From NCBI RefSeq assembly GCF_001277295.1, contig NZ_CP011456.1, positions 186,001 through 250,000 on the forward strand: 64,000 nucleotides of DNA. Reading direction: 5' to 3'. Below, in pieces: positions 42,621 to 51,658 of this stretch (its first letter is position 1; each line of letters opens with the position of its first letter). Source of the DNA: Anabaena sp. WA102. Lineage in GTDB: Bacteria > Cyanobacteriota > Cyanobacteriia > Cyanobacteriales > Nostocaceae. The translations under genes were made by a program, and so were the position numbers. The notes below the pieces were generated by a model, which was not told the DNA's origin, searched no databases, and saw only the letters and a list, made by a program, of their open reading frames with translations.

Positions 42621-44219
42621 ATGACCAAAGCACCTGTTGCTCCTGTGGTGCTAGTCATTCTAGATGGATGGGGCTACTGTGAGGAAACGCGAGGAAACGC
42701 GATTGCCGCTGCCAAAACTCCGATTATGGACAGTTTATGGGCAGTCTATCCCCACACCCTCATTCGCACATCAGGAAAAGCCGTAGGGTTGCCAGAAGGT
42801 CAAATGGGCAACTCGGAAGTTGGTCATTTGAACATTGGCGCTGGTCGAGTCGTACCCCAAGAATTGGTACGGATCTCAGATGCTGTAGAAGACGGTTCTT
42901 TAGCCGCAAACCCAGCCCTTGTCAAAATTTGCCAGGAAGTCCGTTCTGCTAATGGCAAGTTACATCTAGTGGGGCTTTGTTCTGATGGGGGGGTGCATTC
43001 CCATATTACCCATCTATTTGGATTACTTGACTTAGCTAAGGAACAGCAACTTTCACAAGTTTGTATTCACGCCATTACTGACGGTCGTGACACCAAACCG
43101 ACAGATGCTATCAAAGTCATCCAGCAGTTGGAAGACTATATAGATCATGTTGGCATCGGTGAAATCACTACTATTAGTGGTCGTTTTTATGCAATGGATC
43201 GTGATAACCGTTGGGATCGAGTTCAACACGCCTACGATGTAATAACAACAGATAATGCGGGCAATGGACTCACGGCTGTAGAGGTATTGCAAGCAGCTTA
43301 CGCGAAAGGTGTAACCGATGAGTTTGTTCTCCCAGTCCGGTTGCAACCGGGCGCGGTAGAATCTGGTGATGGGGTAATATTTTTCAATTTCCGCCCCGAC
43401 CGCGCTAGAGAACTAACTCAAGCCTTTGTTAGTCAAACTTTTAACGGTTTTGAAAGACAGCCAATTCAACCACTTTCTTTTGTAACTTTTACCCAGTATG
43501 ATCCAGAATTGCCAGTTTCTGTGGCTTTCGCACCGCAAAATCTGAGTAATATTCTGGGTGAAGTTATCGCTAATCGCGGGTTAAAACAGTTTAGAACGGC
43601 TGAAACTGAAAAATACGCTCATGTTACTTATTTCTTTAATGGGGGACTAGAAGATCCCTGTGAGGGGGAAGATCGGGAATTAGTCAGTAGTCCAATGGTG
43701 AATACTTATGATCAAACCCCGGCGATGTCAGCACAAGCTGTGACAGATGTGGCGATCGCTGCCATCAGAAAGGGTATCTATTCCCTAGTTGTAATGAACT
43801 ATGCTAACCCAGACATGGTAGGGCATACAGGACAAATTCCAGCGACAGTCACAGCTATTGAAGCAGTAGATAAATGTTTAGGTCGTCTAATTGATGCTAT
43901 TGGTAAAGCAGGTGGTACAGCAATTATTACTGCTGATCATGGCAATGCTGAGTATATGCTAGATGAAGGCGGTCATCCTTGGACAGCCCATACTACTAAC
44001 CCAGTTCCTTTAATTTTGGTAGAAGGCGAAAAAGCCAAAATACCCGGATATGGAACAAATGTGGAATTAAGAAATGATGGCAAATTAGCCGATATTGCCC
44101 CGACTATTCTGGATATTTTACAAATATCCCAACCACAAGAAATGACAGGGCGATCATTACTTAAAGCCGCAGAATATGATTTACAACTAACTCGTACTCC
44201 TGTGCAAATAGGGTTGTAA
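42621..44219 (+). CDS. gpmI: 2,3-bisphosphoglycerate-independent phosphoglycerate mutase
   Basis: The 532-aa, Mn-dependent enzyme interconverts 3- and 2-phosphoglycerate in glycolysis. It has the phosphatase-fold metal site Asp15 in LVILDGWG, catalytic Ser65 in GNSEVGHLNIGAG, and the late HTAN/HGNAE ligands in ITADHGNAEYML and PWTAHTTNPVPL. The ATG at 42621 matches the usual MTKAPVAPVVLVILDGWG opening; a TTG 18 codons upstream is in frame but the extra residues look unnatural. Length is as expected. Confidence 0.95.
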   Translation: MTKAPVAPVVLVILDGWGYCEETRGNAIAAAKTPIMDSLWAVYPHTLIRTSGKAVGLPEGQMGNSEVGHLNIGAGRVVPQELVRISDAVEDGSLAANPALVKICQEVRSANGKLHLVGLCSDGGVHSHITHLFGLLDLAKEQQLSQVCIHAITDGRDTKPTDAIKVIQQLEDYIDHVGIGEITTISGRFYAMDRDNRWDRVQHAYDVITTDNAGNGLTAVEVLQAAYAKGVTDEFVLPVRLQPGAVESGDGVIFFNFRPDRARELTQAFVSQTFNGFERQPIQPLSFVTFTQYDPELPVSVAFAPQNLSNILGEVIANRGLKQFRTAETEKYAHVTYFFNGGLEDPCEGEDRELVSSPMVNTYDQTPAMSAQAVTDVAIAAIRKGIYSLVVMNYANPDMVGHTGQIPATVTAIEAVDKCLGRLIDAIGKAGGTAIITADHGNAEYMLDEGGHPWTAHTTNPVPLILVEGEKAKIPGYGTNVELRNDGKLADIAPTILDILQISQPQEMTGRSLLKAAEYDLQLTRTPVQIGL

Positions 44220-44670
44220 AATCGTAAAATGGTAGGGGTAAAGCAAGAGCTTCATTGGTGTCAACTTAACGTAAAACCCACAGCCCGACTGGGAATGATA
44301 GCGTAGCGTGGCGTTAGCCATATTCCCAGTCTAATAGCAAAAGTCATCTTTTGATGACTGAATAACCGGAAAATTTTTAAATTCTTTAGTAAACTTCAGT
44401 TTACTTTGGCTATGAGACCGGAACTTAAGTAAAACCTTTAATCCGCCTGGGAATGAATTCCCAGTCTCATAGCGAAAGTCATCTAAAGATGACTAAGGAA
44501 ACCAAAAATTCTTTAGTAAACTTCAGTTTACTTTGGCTATGAGACCGGAACTTAAGTTCCAGGCGGGTTTGGAAGCTAAACAAATAAGCTATTTGTAGCC
44601 TAAGTTGACACCAATGAGCATTGCTAAATCCCTCCAAAATTGATAACTTTTGATAACCAACATTTCTAAT
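44220..44670. repeat. Repeat cluster upstream of secG
   Basis: The block AAATTCTTTAGTAAACTTCA through CTATGAGACCGGAACTTAAG occurs twice, at about 44378-44430 and 44506-44557, with AGTCATC..GATGACT hairpins next to each. A GCGTAGCGTGGCGTTAGCC segment lies near 44300, and the CAAATAAGC..TTGTAGCC segment shared with 1887 and 53013 lies at about 44580-44615. No gene is visible. Confidence 0.6.
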
Positions 44671-44904
44671 ATGGCAATTACTAACATTATTCAAGGCATT
44701 TGGGCATTTTCTGCTCTCAGTTTGATTATTCTCGTTTTGTTACATAGTCCTAAAGGTGATGGCATTGGGGCTATTGGTGGACAAGCACAATTATTTAGCA
44801 GTACCAAAAGTGCCGAAAATACTTTAAATCGAGTTACTTGGGCATTAGTTGTAGTTTTTATGGGTTTAACTGTGGTTTTAAGTGCTAATTGGTTGCCCAA
44901 ATAA
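44671..44904 (+). CDS. secG: Preprotein translocase subunit SecG
   Basis: The 77-aa protein has two hydrophobic helices: residues about 4-24 (TNIIQGIWAFSALSLIILVLL) and 51-72 (VTWALVVVFMGLTVVLSANWL), separated by HSPKGDGIGAIGGQAQLFSS, the conserved SecG loop. It joins SecYE in the plasma and thylakoid membranes. The ATG at 44671 gives the expected length; an upstream TTG at 44650 would add seven unlikely residues. The next gene begins just after its stop. Confidence 0.93.
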   Translation: MAITNIIQGIWAFSALSLIILVLLHSPKGDGIGAIGGQAQLFSSTKSAENTLNRVTWALVVVFMGLTVVLSANWLPK

Positions 44905-44916
44905 TTGAAACTGAAA

Positions 44917-45681
44917 ATGGGAAAAATCACCCAAAATCAAAACTTTTGGCGAAGATTAATAGTTCGACTTCGCTCACTACAAGCAGCAGTTCTGACTTTA
45001 GCAATAAGTACAGGACTGCTGGTTGTTTTGACTAACTTTCAAGTAAATGCTGGTGTGAGGGAACAGGAAAGAAACTCCCAATTTATCCAAAAAAACTATC
45101 CTTTACCACCGACTCTGGCACAATGGCAAGATAAAACGAATAGTGGAGATTATTTTGATCAAATTAAATCTACGAAAGTTGGTTATTTAATTTGGTCACG
45201 GTTTCCGGTGAAAGTGAAGATAGAAACACCAACTGATATTAATGAAAAACAATCGCAAATATGGGTTAATAGTGTTTCTCAAGCAGTTCAAGAATGGAGT
45301 ATTTATTTACCTTTGCAGATAGTGGAAAAATCGGCTATTGCTGATATTACAATCTCTCGCAAAGCACCACCCTTACAACGTGAACCTAATGGTAAGATAC
45401 TGCGATCGCGTTCGGCTTTAACGACTTATGATTTATATACTGAAAATAATATTTTATCTCACCGATTTACGATTCTGCTGAGTCCTAGTCAAACTGGTGA
45501 ATATGTACTATCAGCAGCACGTCATGAACTTGGTCATGCTTTAGGTATCTGGGGTCATAGTCTTCTAAATACTGATACGATGTATTTTTCTCAAGTTCGC
45601 AAACCGCCGTTTATTTCTGTCAGAGATGTAAATACTTTAAAACAGGTTTATGAACAATCTACAAGTTTGGGACAGAATTGA
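44917..45681 (+). CDS. Membrane-anchored or exported metzincin-type peptidase
   Basis: The 254-aa protein has an N-terminal hydrophobic helix (about residues 23-40) and then a zinc-binding motif HELGHALGIWGH at 203-214 with a Met-turn (NTDTMYF, Met222), the pattern of M10/matrixin-like metzincins. The middle (WVNSVSQAVQEWSIYLP, ADITIS) is like other cyanobacterial predicted zinc proteases. The ATG at 44917 lies 12 bp after the secG stop, so it may be cotranscribed with secG. The substrate is unknown. Confidence 0.8.
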   Translation: MGKITQNQNFWRRLIVRLRSLQAAVLTLAISTGLLVVLTNFQVNAGVREQERNSQFIQKNYPLPPTLAQWQDKTNSGDYFDQIKSTKVGYLIWSRFPVKVKIETPTDINEKQSQIWVNSVSQAVQEWSIYLPLQIVEKSAIADITISRKAPPLQREPNGKILRSRSALTTYDLYTENNILSHRFTILLSPSQTGEYVLSAARHELGHALGIWGHSLLNTDTMYFSQVRKPPFISVRDVNTLKQVYEQSTSLGQN

Positions 45682-45722
45682 GTTTATCTCACGCAAAGAC
45701 GCAGAGGCGCAAAGGTAAGATT

Positions 45723-46172
45723 TTAAGATGAAGGCAACCAGTTTTTATCTAAAATCTGATCTAAGGTGTAAGGACAGATTTCTGGTAAGTTGGTTAGTTT
45801 GGTTTTGGCTTTAACATAATCTAAGGCATTACTATAAATGATATTGATATTTTCTGCTAAATGATTGCGTAAGTTAGTGGTTAATTCTTCGTTAATTTGA
45901 TTACGAAAACTAATAATTTCCGCTGCCCAATGGTTAGCATTTCTAGGCTTTTCTATATGCCAATTTTGATAAAGTAATAAGTGTCTAATAATCTGTTCTA
46001 ATAAATTTCTCACTCGTCTTTTTTCGGTTTTCGCCAATTCTTCTAACTCTTCTATTAAGTGATCATAGTCAATATCTCCCAATTGACGAGATTTGAGGTT
46101 TTTAATTGTCTCCTCTAGCCATTGTGAGTAATTAGACTCATATAGTTTGTTGATCTCAATAGCTGTTTTCAT
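45723..46172 (-). CDS. DUF29 family protein, second copy
   Basis: The 149-aa protein matches the DUF29 pattern: INKLYESNYSQWLEETIKNL at the start, IDYDHLIEELEELAKTEKRR, LLEQIIRHLLLYQNW and WAAEIISFRNQINEEL. It is a diverged relative of the protein at 36539. It is convergent with the metzincin gene 41 bp away. Function is unknown for the family; both copies stand alone with repeats around them. Confidence 0.82.
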   Translation of the reverse strand: MKTAIEINKLYESNYSQWLEETIKNLKSRQLGDIDYDHLIEELEELAKTEKRRVRNLLEQIIRHLLLYQNWHIEKPRNANHWAAEIISFRNQINEELTTNLRNHLAENINIIYSNALDYVKAKTKLTNLPEICPYTLDQILDKNWLPSS

Positions 46173-46346
46173 TATTTGCTGACTTAGCTTAAGGCTTGAT
46201 TAGTTGCGCTTATACAACTGGGCTGGTTCTTCCTCGTCGGTTTCATGATAACAAATTTTCTGGTCGGTGTCAATAGCTTTGACTCTATTATTGCGAGGCT
46301 GTGGAAATTACAAGTGAATTTGATTTTCGACAGCCTCATGATTTGA

Positions 46347-47315
46347 TTACACTCGACGTAGGTTCATGAGTTCTTGAGGAGATGCAAGCATATCAATGGC
46401 TACGAAGAAGATTTTTCCATCGGGATTGATTAAAAACCGCCAGGAAATGTTCATTCCAACTGTGACACCAAACCAAGGAGTTTGTACTACTCCTGTGACT
46501 TTCAGTTGTTTAGAACCGTCTGGTTGAACTTCGCAGATACCTTGTTGTGGCATCATGTTTAGTCCTTGTGCTTCTTCGCGCATATATTTAGCGATCGCTT
46601 CCCGGCCAATAATTGGCTTTTGGAATGGTGGTTGTAGCGCACCGTCGGTAGTGAATAGTGCGATCGCATCATCAAATTTATCTGCATTCATGGCTTCAAT
46701 GTAGCCTAAGACCGCAGGTTCTGTAATACCGTCAATTTTAACGGAGGAAATAACTGGACTTGTCCGTTGGAAAGCAGGTTCTGTAGCTGCTTTAGGATAA
46801 CTGCTAGGACCAAGATCAGAAGTATCAAATCCCATATCTACTACGGTATTCCGCAATACGGTGATTTGCTGACCTTGATCAAGTTTTTGTGTGGCTTCTA
46901 ATACAAATTTTACACCGGGAGACATTTGATAACCAACGGGGACAGGAGTGATGATTCCCTGTTTCATCAATTCTCCTAACTCGAACCAGAAAGCGAGTTT
47001 GGTGTTGACGCTAAAGAAACCATAGGAACGGCTAATAGGAGTATCAGCACGGCTGGCTAAATCCCGCATGACTTTTGTTTGATCTTCACGAGACATTTGC
47101 TTAATTTGGGTAAGCAAACTTTCTGCTAGTTGCAAGCGGGCTACTCCAGGTGCAGCAGGAGTAATTGTTTTACCCATTTCAGTATAAGCATACCAAAGAT
47201 AAGCTAATTGATCATCAACGTTAAGTTGATCAAATAACGCTATTGTTGCGGGAATAGGACTAGGAAGTTGAGTATTAGAAAAAATAGTTTGAGCGGACTG
47301 GATAGTTAAAGCCAC
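46347..47315 (-). CDS. ocp: Orange carotenoid protein
   Basis: The 322-aa protein has the helical carotenoid-binding N-terminal domain (ATIALFDQLNVDDQLAYLWY, LAFWFELGEL) and the NTF2-like C-terminal domain (GYIEAMNADKFDDAIALFTT, VQTPWFGVTVGMNISWRFL). OCP senses strong light, quenches phycobilisomes and scavenges singlet oxygen. The linker is about residues 160-195. The GTG at 47315 (MALTIQSAQ) follows GGAG by 9 bases and matches other OCP N-termini; a TTG at 47330 is less likely. No frp (fluorescence recovery protein) gene lies near, which suggests an OCP2/OCPX-like clade or an frp elsewhere. Confidence 0.92.
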   Translation of the reverse strand: MALTIQSAQTIFSNTQLPSPIPATIALFDQLNVDDQLAYLWYAYTEMGKTITPAAPGVARLQLAESLLTQIKQMSREDQTKVMRDLASRADTPISRSYGFFSVNTKLAFWFELGELMKQGIITPVPVGYQMSPGVKFVLEATQKLDQGQQITVLRNTVVDMGFDTSDLGPSSYPKAATEPAFQRTSPVISSVKIDGITEPAVLGYIEAMNADKFDDAIALFTTDGALQPPFQKPIIGREAIAKYMREEAQGLNMMPQQGICEVQPDGSKQLKVTGVVQTPWFGVTVGMNISWRFLINPDGKIFFVAIDMLASPQELMNLRRV

Positions 47316-47532
47316 GATCGGAATCTCCAAGATTATGTGTTAATTAGTCGCTATGAAGACATCAGCTAAAAATGTTTATGATGAACTTATGTCTTATGGA
47401 AAATAATGTAATGAAAATCTTAATTTTTGTAAATAATAGAAATTACGAATTGACAAAATAGGTAATTAATGGTAAAGAATTTATTTTCACGCAGAGGCGC
47501 AGAGGCGCAGAGAGGAATTTAGGAGCTAAATT

Positions 47533-49251
47533 GTGTTGATTAATGAAGGTTATCGTTTAATTAGACCCATTAGTAAGGGGGGATTTTATCAGACTTTTTT
47601 GGCTGTAGATGAAAGTCAATTTCCGCCAATTCCTTGTGTTGTTTATCAAGTTTCATCTCAATATCAATCGCTGGAAATTTTTCAATTTCAGGTACAGACA
47701 TTAATGGAATTAGGTAAACATCCACAAATTCCTACTTTAATCACACATTTTATAGAAAATGAATATTACTATTTAATTCAAGAATTTATTGATGGTGATA
47801 ATTTAGCTAGTTTATTAGCAAAGCAAGGTGGTTTTCATGAAACTCAGATTTGGCAAATTTTAAAAAGCTTATTACCAGTGATCAGGTTTATTCATGATCA
47901 TCAAGTTATTCATGGAAATATTCAACCAGAAAATATTATTTTGCGGACTAAAAATCAAAGTCGAGATTTATTAGATGATTTGGTTTTAGGAGATTTTGCG
48001 AATATGAAGTTTGCCAATATTAATAAAGATAAAGATAATTTAGTTGGTAGTCCAGAATATATTTCCCCAGAACAAGCACAAGGTAAAGCAGTTTTCGCAA
48101 GTGATCTTTATAGTTTAGGTGTAACTTGTATTTATTTACTTACTCAAATTTCTCCTTTTGAACTATTTGATATGACTAATAATAGCTGGGTATGGCGGGA
48201 TTATCTCACTGATCAAATTAGTGAACATTTAGGACAAACCCTAGATAAATTCGTAAAATATAATTTACAAGAACGTTGGCAATCAGCAGATCAACTTGTC
48301 TATAATTTAGGTATTAAAGATAATTATTTGCCTTTATTATCTCTAAATAAAAGTCATTTATGGCAACTTGCTGATACTCTGGAAAATCAAATTCATAGTT
48401 CTATTAATACTGTGGCATTAAGTCATGATGGCAAAATATTAGCTAGTGGTGAAGATAATAAAAATATTAAATTATGGAATTTAAGCAATCAGCAATTAAT
48501 GGGGAACTTTCCCGGACATAGTCAATCTATAACAGCAGTCATTTTTAATGATAATGATACAGTTTTAGCTACGGCTAGTAATGATAAAATTATCAATTTG
48601 TGGGATGTGAAGACATTAGCAAAAATTCATAGTTTGACTGGACATTCTCATGCTGTTAAATCCCTAGCATTTCATCCTTGTGGGCAAATTTTAGCTAGTG
48701 GCAGTTGGGATAAAACTATTAAAATCTGGGATGTAAATACAGGTTTAGCACTGAATACTTTAACGGGGCATAAATTACAAGTAAATGCTGTAGCTTTTAG
48801 TCCCCAAGGACAGCTTTTCGCTAGTGCTAGTTATGATCGCACAGTTCGGGTCTGGAAATTAGAAGACGGAAAATTTAACTTATTAACAACTCTTTTTGGT
48901 CATACTTGGGCAGTTTTGACAGTGGCTTTTAGTCCCACTCATCCTAATTTGTTGGCGACTGGTAGCGGTGATAATACAATTAAATTATGGGATGTTAGCA
49001 CTGGTGAATTAATTAGCACACTTTCAGGTCATTCTTGGTCAGTGGTGGCTGTAGTTTTTAGTGCTGATGGAGAAACGCTGATTAGTGGCAGTTGGGATAA
49101 AACGGTGAAAATTTGGCAAATCAGCACAAAATCAGAAATTGCTAGTCTTGTCGGTCATACAGACTCGGTATCTAGCGTTGTTATGAGGGATGATGGGGGA
49201 TTGATTATCAGTGGTAGTAAGGACAAGACAATCAAATTGTGGCGAAGATGA
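47533..49251 (+). CDS. Pseudokinase-WD40 repeat protein
   Basis: This 572-aa protein has an N-terminal protein-kinase fold (about 1-260) and seven WD40 repeats (about 285-572) of the form GHSxxVxxVAFSxDGxxLASGSxDKTIKLWD. Key kinase residues are lost: the ATP Lys position is Tyr38 (CVVYQV), the catalytic HRDIK is HGNIQ (127-131, Asp to Asn) and DFG is DFA (154-156). It is therefore predicted to be inactive and to act as a scaffold. The GTG at 47533 has AGGAG 7 bases upstream. Cyanobacterial kinase-WD40 proteins are common, but the inactive form is unusual. Confidence 0.85.
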   Translation: MLINEGYRLIRPISKGGFYQTFLAVDESQFPPIPCVVYQVSSQYQSLEIFQFQVQTLMELGKHPQIPTLITHFIENEYYYLIQEFIDGDNLASLLAKQGGFHETQIWQILKSLLPVIRFIHDHQVIHGNIQPENIILRTKNQSRDLLDDLVLGDFANMKFANINKDKDNLVGSPEYISPEQAQGKAVFASDLYSLGVTCIYLLTQISPFELFDMTNNSWVWRDYLTDQISEHLGQTLDKFVKYNLQERWQSADQLVYNLGIKDNYLPLLSLNKSHLWQLADTLENQIHSSINTVALSHDGKILASGEDNKNIKLWNLSNQQLMGNFPGHSQSITAVIFNDNDTVLATASNDKIINLWDVKTLAKIHSLTGHSHAVKSLAFHPCGQILASGSWDKTIKIWDVNTGLALNTLTGHKLQVNAVAFSPQGQLFASASYDRTVRVWKLEDGKFNLLTTLFGHTWAVLTVAFSPTHPNLLATGSGDNTIKLWDVSTGELISTLSGHSWSVVAVVFSADGETLISGSWDKTVKIWQISTKSEIASLVGHTDSVSSVVMRDDGGLIISGSKDKTIKLWRR

Positions 49252-49351
49252 TGGGGGACTGGTGACTGGGGACTGGTGATAGGTGATAATTTTACTTAAT
49301 TACCCATGACCAATCACCAATTACCCACTACCAATTACCAATTTAAAACAA

Positions 49352-49651
49352 TCAGGCGCTACCTGTGAAGGCAACCTCTGGAAATTTCAACTGTGCTTCT
49401 GCCATTGGGCGTTTTCTGCCTTCTTCTTGCCAGTAGTTAATCACTTCTGTGGCTTTGTTAAGCAACTCTACCCGGTCAACATCTGTGATCCAGTGTTTGG
49501 ATTCTAACTCTTTTTTTAGCTCTTCCCAGGCATCATTTCTGGGCCAAAAAAAGTATTTGGTTAAGGGACTAGAACCTTTACCGACAACCTGATCTACTGC
49601 TAGGGCGACGTTTTCGTCTAACCAGAGAATTTTCAAAATGAACTTGGTCAA
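49352..49651 (-). CDS. 30S ribosomal protein PSRP-3 (Ycf65)
   Basis: The 99-aa protein shows the PSRP-3/Ycf65 sequence: LKILWLDENVALAVDQVVGKGSSPLT, the YFFWPRNDAWEELKKELE block, and LLNKATEVINYWQE. This protein, found in cyanobacteria and plastids, is a component of the small ribosomal subunit. Its presence supports the cyanobacterial assignment. It lies alone, about 100 bp from the pseudokinase gene, and converges with it. Confidence 0.93.
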   Translation of the reverse strand: MTKFILKILWLDENVALAVDQVVGKGSSPLTKYFFWPRNDAWEELKKELESKHWITDVDRVELLNKATEVINYWQEEGRKRPMAEAQLKFPEVAFTGSA

Positions 49652-50078
49652 TTACACCTCCGGGGAATATCCGGGTTTTACTTACTAAGTTTGCGACCCC
49701 TTATTTTAACTCAATCTTTGAATAATTGACCATTTGTGGTGGCAATTAGTTTTACAGCAATTTTCGTTCTCGTGAAATATAATGGGGGCGCAGTCCCTGC
49801 TTTTTACAGCAATTTTCGTTCTCGTGAAATATAATGGAGGGCGCAGACCCTGCTTTTTACAGCAATTTTCGTTCTCGTGAAATATAATGGAGGGCGCAGA
49901 CCCTGCTTTTTACAGCAATTTTCGTTCTCGTGAAATATAATGGAGGGCGCAGACCCTGCTTTTTACAGCAATTTTCGTTCTCGTGAAATATAATGGAGGG
50001 CGCAGACCCTGCGCCCCTACGGGTTTTTCTGTATTCTGCTATATGATTAATTTTGTTGCATATCACGTCCAGAGTTAG
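49652..50078. other. Intergenic region dominated by a 53-bp array
   Basis: Apart from the array at 49751-50020 no signal is clear. The PSRP-3 promoter should be in the first 100 bp and that of the TPR gene in the last 60 bp. Confidence 0.5.
49751..50020. repeat. 53-bp direct tandem repeat (5 copies)
   Basis: Units start at 49751, 49803, 49856, 49909 and 49962, each TTTACAGCAATTTTCGTTCT then a TCGTGAAATATAATGG.GGGC segment with CAGACCCTGC. The last unit runs into a GCGCAGACCCTGCGCCCC-type hairpin. The first unit is one base shorter and differs most. The period equals that of the unrelated array at 38280. Confidence 0.88.
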
Positions 50079-50879
50079 ATGATTAAACTAATTGGTATTT
50101 TTCTGAGTCTGTTGCTGGTTTTTGGCTGGAATACACCAGTTATGGCGGAATCTCAACCTATTACCGCTCAGGAGTTGCAAGTAGGGGATGAATTGGCGAC
50201 TAAGGCTTTTGTTGCTACGAATCAAGGCGATTTTGTGACGGCGGAGGCTTATTGGACAGAAATTATTGAAAAATTTCCTACTAATGCGGGAGCATGGAGT
50301 AATCGCGGTAATTCTCGTGTCAGTCAGAATAAGTTACAATCCGCATTGATGGATTATAACAAAGCTGTAGAACTTGCGCCTAATGTGACAGATCCTTATT
50401 TGAATCGGGGGACGGCGTTGGAGGGTTTGGGAAGATGGGAGGATGCGATCGCTGACTATAATCGTGTATTAGAATTAGATCCTCAAGATGCTATGGCTTA
50501 TAATAATCGTGGTAATGCTAAAACAGGTTTAGGGAAATGGCAAGAAGCGATTTTAGATTTCCAAAAAGCCACAGAAATTAACCCAAATTTTGCCTTTGCT
50601 AGAGCTAATTATGCCCTAGCTTTATATGAAACTAATCAATCAGATAAAGCTATCCGCGAGATGCGGAATATAGTCCGTAAATATCCTCGATTTGCTGATA
50701 TGCGTGCCGCTTTAACAGCCGCTTATTGGGTGAGGGGAAATAAGGGAGAGGCAGAAAGTAATTGGGTGGCTGCTTATGGACTAGATACCCGTTATAAGGA
50801 TATGAATTGGGTAACGAATATCCGTCGCTGGCCACCAAGTATGGTAGCAGCTTTGGATAGATTTTTGAAATTACAATAA
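50079..50879 (+). CDS. Exported TPR-repeat protein
   Basis: The 266-aa protein has a signal peptide (IGIFLSLLLVFGWNTPVMA, cleaved near AES) and at least four tetratricopeptide repeats between about 45 and 190: AWSNRGNSRVSQNKLQSAL, YLNRGTALEGLGRWEDAIAD and AYNNRGNAKTGLGKWQEAIL. The final part (NWVAAYGLDTRYKDMNWV) is conserved-looking and not TPR. It probably acts in the periplasm or lumen as a binding platform. A GGGGAAC heptamer array begins 4 bases after its stop. Confidence 0.85.
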   Translation: MIKLIGIFLSLLLVFGWNTPVMAESQPITAQELQVGDELATKAFVATNQGDFVTAEAYWTEIIEKFPTNAGAWSNRGNSRVSQNKLQSALMDYNKAVELAPNVTDPYLNRGTALEGLGRWEDAIADYNRVLELDPQDAMAYNNRGNAKTGLGKWQEAILDFQKATEINPNFAFARANYALALYETNQSDKAIREMRNIVRKYPRFADMRAALTAAYWVRGNKGEAESNWVAAYGLDTRYKDMNWVTNIRRWPPSMVAALDRFLKLQ

Positions 50880-50883
50880 ATTG

Positions 50884-50941
50884 AACGGGGAACGGGGAAC
50901 GGGGAACGGGGAACGGGGAACGGGGAACGGGGAACGGGGAA
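50884..50941. repeat. GGGGAAC heptanucleotide tandem repeat
   Basis: About eight copies of GGGGAAC follow the TPR gene stop directly. The plus strand reads as runs of four G separated by AAC, which fits a G-quadruplex motif. It is followed by an ATTAATTGTGTTCCATTACTTA right-end segment of the family B miniature elements. Confidence 0.85.
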
Positions 50942-51005
50942 CATAAAAATCAGTTGTGTATTAATTGTGTTCCATTACTTAGCCAATTATTGAAGGTGGC
51001 GTTAC

Positions 51006-51512
51006 CTAATTAACGCACTTTTCAATTTCCACAAAATTAAACTTATAGCCATTTTCCTGCATTTTCTTTTCTTTGGTGACTTTCCCAAAATCGGCAAATT
51101 CAGGAAAGTATATGTCTCCCACAAAATTACCTTCAACAATAGTTAAATAAAGTTTATCGGCAAATTTGATTGCTTCAGTATAAATCTGTCCACCACCGGC
51201 GATAAATATCTCTTCTGTTTCACTCATTTCCGCCCATGCAATTGCTTCTGTTAATGAATGCAACACGACACAACCAAAGGCTTGAAAATCGGTGTCTCTG
51301 GTGAGAACAATAGTTGTACAATCGGGAAATGGTTTATTCATGGTAGAATAACTTTTACGCCCGATAATTACAGGATGTCTTCTGATCATTTGCCGATAAT
51401 AAATTTCATCACTGGGAATATTCCAGGGATTACCAGAACGAATATGTTTTCTGGCTGAGTTTGCTAAAATTCGATTTTCAGAAATGGCAGCAATGAGGCT
51501 AATTAACGGCAT
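51006..51512 (-). CDS. folA: Dihydrofolate reductase
   Basis: The 168-aa protein has the DHFR landmarks: PLISLIAAISENRILANSA, PWNIPSDEIYYRQMI (substrate loop, Asp27-equivalent region), PVIIGRKSYSTM (NADPH adenine-side) and EEIFIAGGGQIYTEAI (GGxxIY). It reduces dihydrofolate to tetrahydrofolate in the cytoplasm. Many cyanobacteria use ThyX and lack a canonical folA, so its presence is of note. The symbol is from family resemblance; a related bifunctional-type reductase is at 62460. Confidence 0.85.
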   Translation of the reverse strand: MPLISLIAAISENRILANSARKHIRSGNPWNIPSDEIYYRQMIRRHPVIIGRKSYSTMNKPFPDCTTIVLTRDTDFQAFGCVVLHSLTEAIAWAEMSETEEIFIAGGGQIYTEAIKFADKLYLTIVEGNFVGDIYFPEFADFGKVTKEKKMQENGYKFNFVEIEKCVN

Positions 51513-51658
51513 AAATTGATAATATTCTGGTTTTTTCAGAGAAATGGGTAAATGATATAAAAAGTTGAAATCAAAAATATGGATAACACTAGAATGGGCG
51601 CATTCTCTACCACCAAACTGGGCGCAGGCCCTGCGCCCCTACTTCCTGATTCCTCATA

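Noticed and set aside
49751..50020. Possible CRISPR array
   Set aside because: Contiguous repeat units with no spacers.
49857..50066. A 69-codon frame on the minus strand
   Set aside because: It is generated by the 53-bp tandem array and repeats with it.
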